DNA of 5,488 nucleotides from NCBI GenBank assembly GCA_030655795.1, contig JAUSPJ010000050.1:1-5488 (forward strand), in the 5' to 3' direction. The notes under the pieces were generated by a model. That model saw only the letters and a list, made by a program, of their open reading frames with translations. It had not been told where the DNA came from and ran no database searches. The position numbers and the translations under genes were made by a program. Positions 4,739-5,488 of the stretch are shown here, one piece after another. Origin of the DNA: Fidelibacterota bacterium (GTDB lineage Bacteria > Fidelibacterota > UBA2242). The stretch's first letter is position 1. Each line of letters starts with the position of its first letter.

Positions 4739-5014
4739 ATGCATACGGTAAAACAGGAATACATTATTGACAAGCAAGGCAATAAAAAGGCTGTGATACT
4801 GCCTTTTTCAGAATGGCAAAAAATCTTAAACGACATTGAAGAATTAAACAATATTCGCACTTACGATAAGGCAAAAACCAGAAAGCAATCGATCGGTCTC
4901 AACGGCTATGGTTTTATGAAGATGAATGATATTACGCCCGACCGATGCCGGCGGTTCAAGCCGGAATGGGACGATAGCTACAAAATGCTGGTAGTGACAC
5001 TGCCCCAAAAATGA
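4739..5014 (+). CDS. Phd/YefM-like antitoxin start with an unrelated tail; possibly a chimeric or decayed gene
   Basis: The first 46 residues look like an antitoxin of the Phd/YefM or related DUF type found beside RelE/ParE toxins: EYIIDKQGNKKAVILPFSEW (7-26), then QKILNDIEELNNIRTYDKAK (27-46). In that family the conserved phrase is usually followed by a short acidic or proline-containing end. Here residues 47-91 (beginning TRKQSIGLNGYGF and ending PEWDDSYKMLVVTLPQK) do not resemble it, and I do not recognise them. The DNA also becomes visibly richer in G and C from about 4877. No toxin gene follows; the next 77 bases hold a hairpin and then a convergent gene. There is only a weak GAAG before the ATG. 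It is either a solitary antitoxin fused to foreign sequence, or a remnant of a lost TA pair. Confidence is good for the antitoxin-like part, low for a functional whole. Confidence 0.55.
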   Translation: MHTVKQEYIIDKQGNKKAVILPFSEWQKILNDIEELNNIRTYDKAKTRKQSIGLNGYGFMKMNDITPDRCRRFKPEWDDSYKMLVVTLPQK

Positions 5015-5025
5015 TAACTATCCTG

Positions 5026-5051
5026 GGCTACGGAGCCGAAGCCCCGCAGCC
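5026..5051 (-). other. Stable RNA hairpin with UUCG loop (minus-strand transcript)
   Basis: Read on the minus strand, GGCTGCGGGGC and GCTCCGTAGCC pair over 11 positions, two of them G-U, closing on a C(UUCG)G tetraloop, one of the most stable loop types. On the plus strand the two wobble positions become A-C mismatches, so the minus-strand transcript is favoured. It starts 41 bases beyond the stop of the DUF4143 gene on that strand. It could protect the 3' end or pause RNA polymerase, but no U-tract follows directly, so an intrinsic terminator is not clearly met. Confidence 0.55.
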
Positions 5052-5091
5052 AGATTAAAACGTTTATGACTATCTTCACATTCTATCTTTT

Positions 5092-5488
5092 TCACCCCAG
5101 AAAATACCAGGGCAGCGCAATAATCTTTTCATGCAGTCTTTTAAGCTCCGTACCGGTATGAAATAAGACGCCTGCGGACGTTTCCGGATATTCATCTAAA
5201 AATATTTTTATATTTTCAATATCCGAATATTTTGGTCGCGATGTAAACTTGGCTTCTACTGCAAGCAGTTTGCGTCCCCATTCAACCACAAAATCGACTT
5301 CCTTCCCGATCGAAGTTCGCCAGTAGTACAACCGAGCCGTCGGCACCATCAATTGGGATAGTGTATTCAGGTGGAGATAAATCATGGTTTCATATATACC
5401 GCCAATTTCCCGGGATGATTCCAGCGAGTCAATTGTATAATGACCGGCGAGAAAAGTTACCAAACCGGGATCATTCCACATTATTTTC
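5092..5488 (-). CDS. C-terminal part of an AAA-type ATPase with DUF4143 domain (runs off the right edge)
   Basis: The visible 131 codons match the C-terminal DUF4143 region of the common family of roughly 400-residue proteins that pair an AAA ATPase domain with a PD-(D/E)XK nuclease-like fold. Reading continues beyond the ATG at 5481 as K-I-M-W-N-D-P-G-L, the equivalent of the family's KLYFxDxGL strand, so this ATG is internal and the true start lies outside the window. Counting from that Met, REIGGIYETMIYLHL (24-38) is the usual helix, and VDFVVEWGRKLLAVEAKF (62-79) holds Asp63 and the Glu76-x-Lys78 pair of the nuclease-like core. The end, residues 104-129, forms strands and closes with ALPWYFLG. 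The cellular role of these ATPases is not well known; they are common in accessory regions of bacteria and archaea. The gene is convergent with the antitoxin-like ORF. Confidence 0.88.
   Translation of the reverse strand, partial: KIMWNDPGLVTFLAGHYTIDSLESSREIGGIYETMIYLHLNTLSQLMVPTARLYYWRTSIGKEVDFVVEWGRKLLAVEAKFTSRPKYSDIENIKIFLDEYPETSAGVLFHTGTELKRLHEKIIALPWYFLG

Noticed and set aside
5011..5058. A 15-codon ORF overlapping the stop of the antitoxin-like gene by ATGA, as expected for a coupled toxin gene.
   Set aside because: It is far too short for a toxin, reads mainly through the GC-rich hairpin and matches nothing I know.

Overview
The window looks like a bacterial chromosome segment, most plausibly from the FCB (Bacteroidota-like) assemblage or a related uncultured lineage. 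The main clue is the pair of carbamoyl-phosphate synthase genes, whose proteins are of the Bacteroidota/eukaryote-like type: the large subunit begins with a GSAALKIGEAGEFDYSGSQ-type motif and the small subunit carries GELVFNTGMVGYPESLTDPSY. The split HipA kinase and several short palindromic interspersed repeats also fit such a genome. The lineage assignment is inference from recalled family features, not from a search.

Left part (1-2192, minus strand): carA followed by the first 321 codons of carB, which leaves the window at base 1. Together they make carbamoyl phosphate for pyrimidine and arginine synthesis. The 166-base gap between them is mostly a degenerate inverted repeat built from CGCAGAG-like units.

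Middle (2193-4738): a spacer, then an 83-residue basic protein of unknown function on the plus strand with a strong ribosome-binding site. Next comes a compact three-gene minus-strand operon: a 70-residue helix-turn-helix protein (HipB-like), a free-standing HipA N-terminal subdomain (HipS-like, 110 aa) and a kinase (HipT-like, 342 aa). This matches the tripartite HipBST toxin-antitoxin layout, including an SIS motif in the kinase's nucleotide-binding loop. Upstream of the operon are three copies of a 16-bp palindrome, TCACATTATAATGTGA and variants, whose starts lie exactly 61 bases apart; the first covers the hipB-like start codon. The operon is bracketed by two direct copies of a 101-base repeat (96 of 101 identical) with an internal inverted repeat. 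The kinase gene also carries an in-frame palindromic insert encoding LPAGQAG.

Right part (4739-5488): a plus-strand ORF with a Phd/YefM-like antitoxin start and an unrelated-looking tail, a GC-rich hairpin with a UUCG loop, and the C-terminal part of a DUF4143/AAA-type ATPase on the minus strand that leaves the window at its right edge. From about base 2200 rightward the window reads as an accessory, stress/TA-rich island next to housekeeping carAB.
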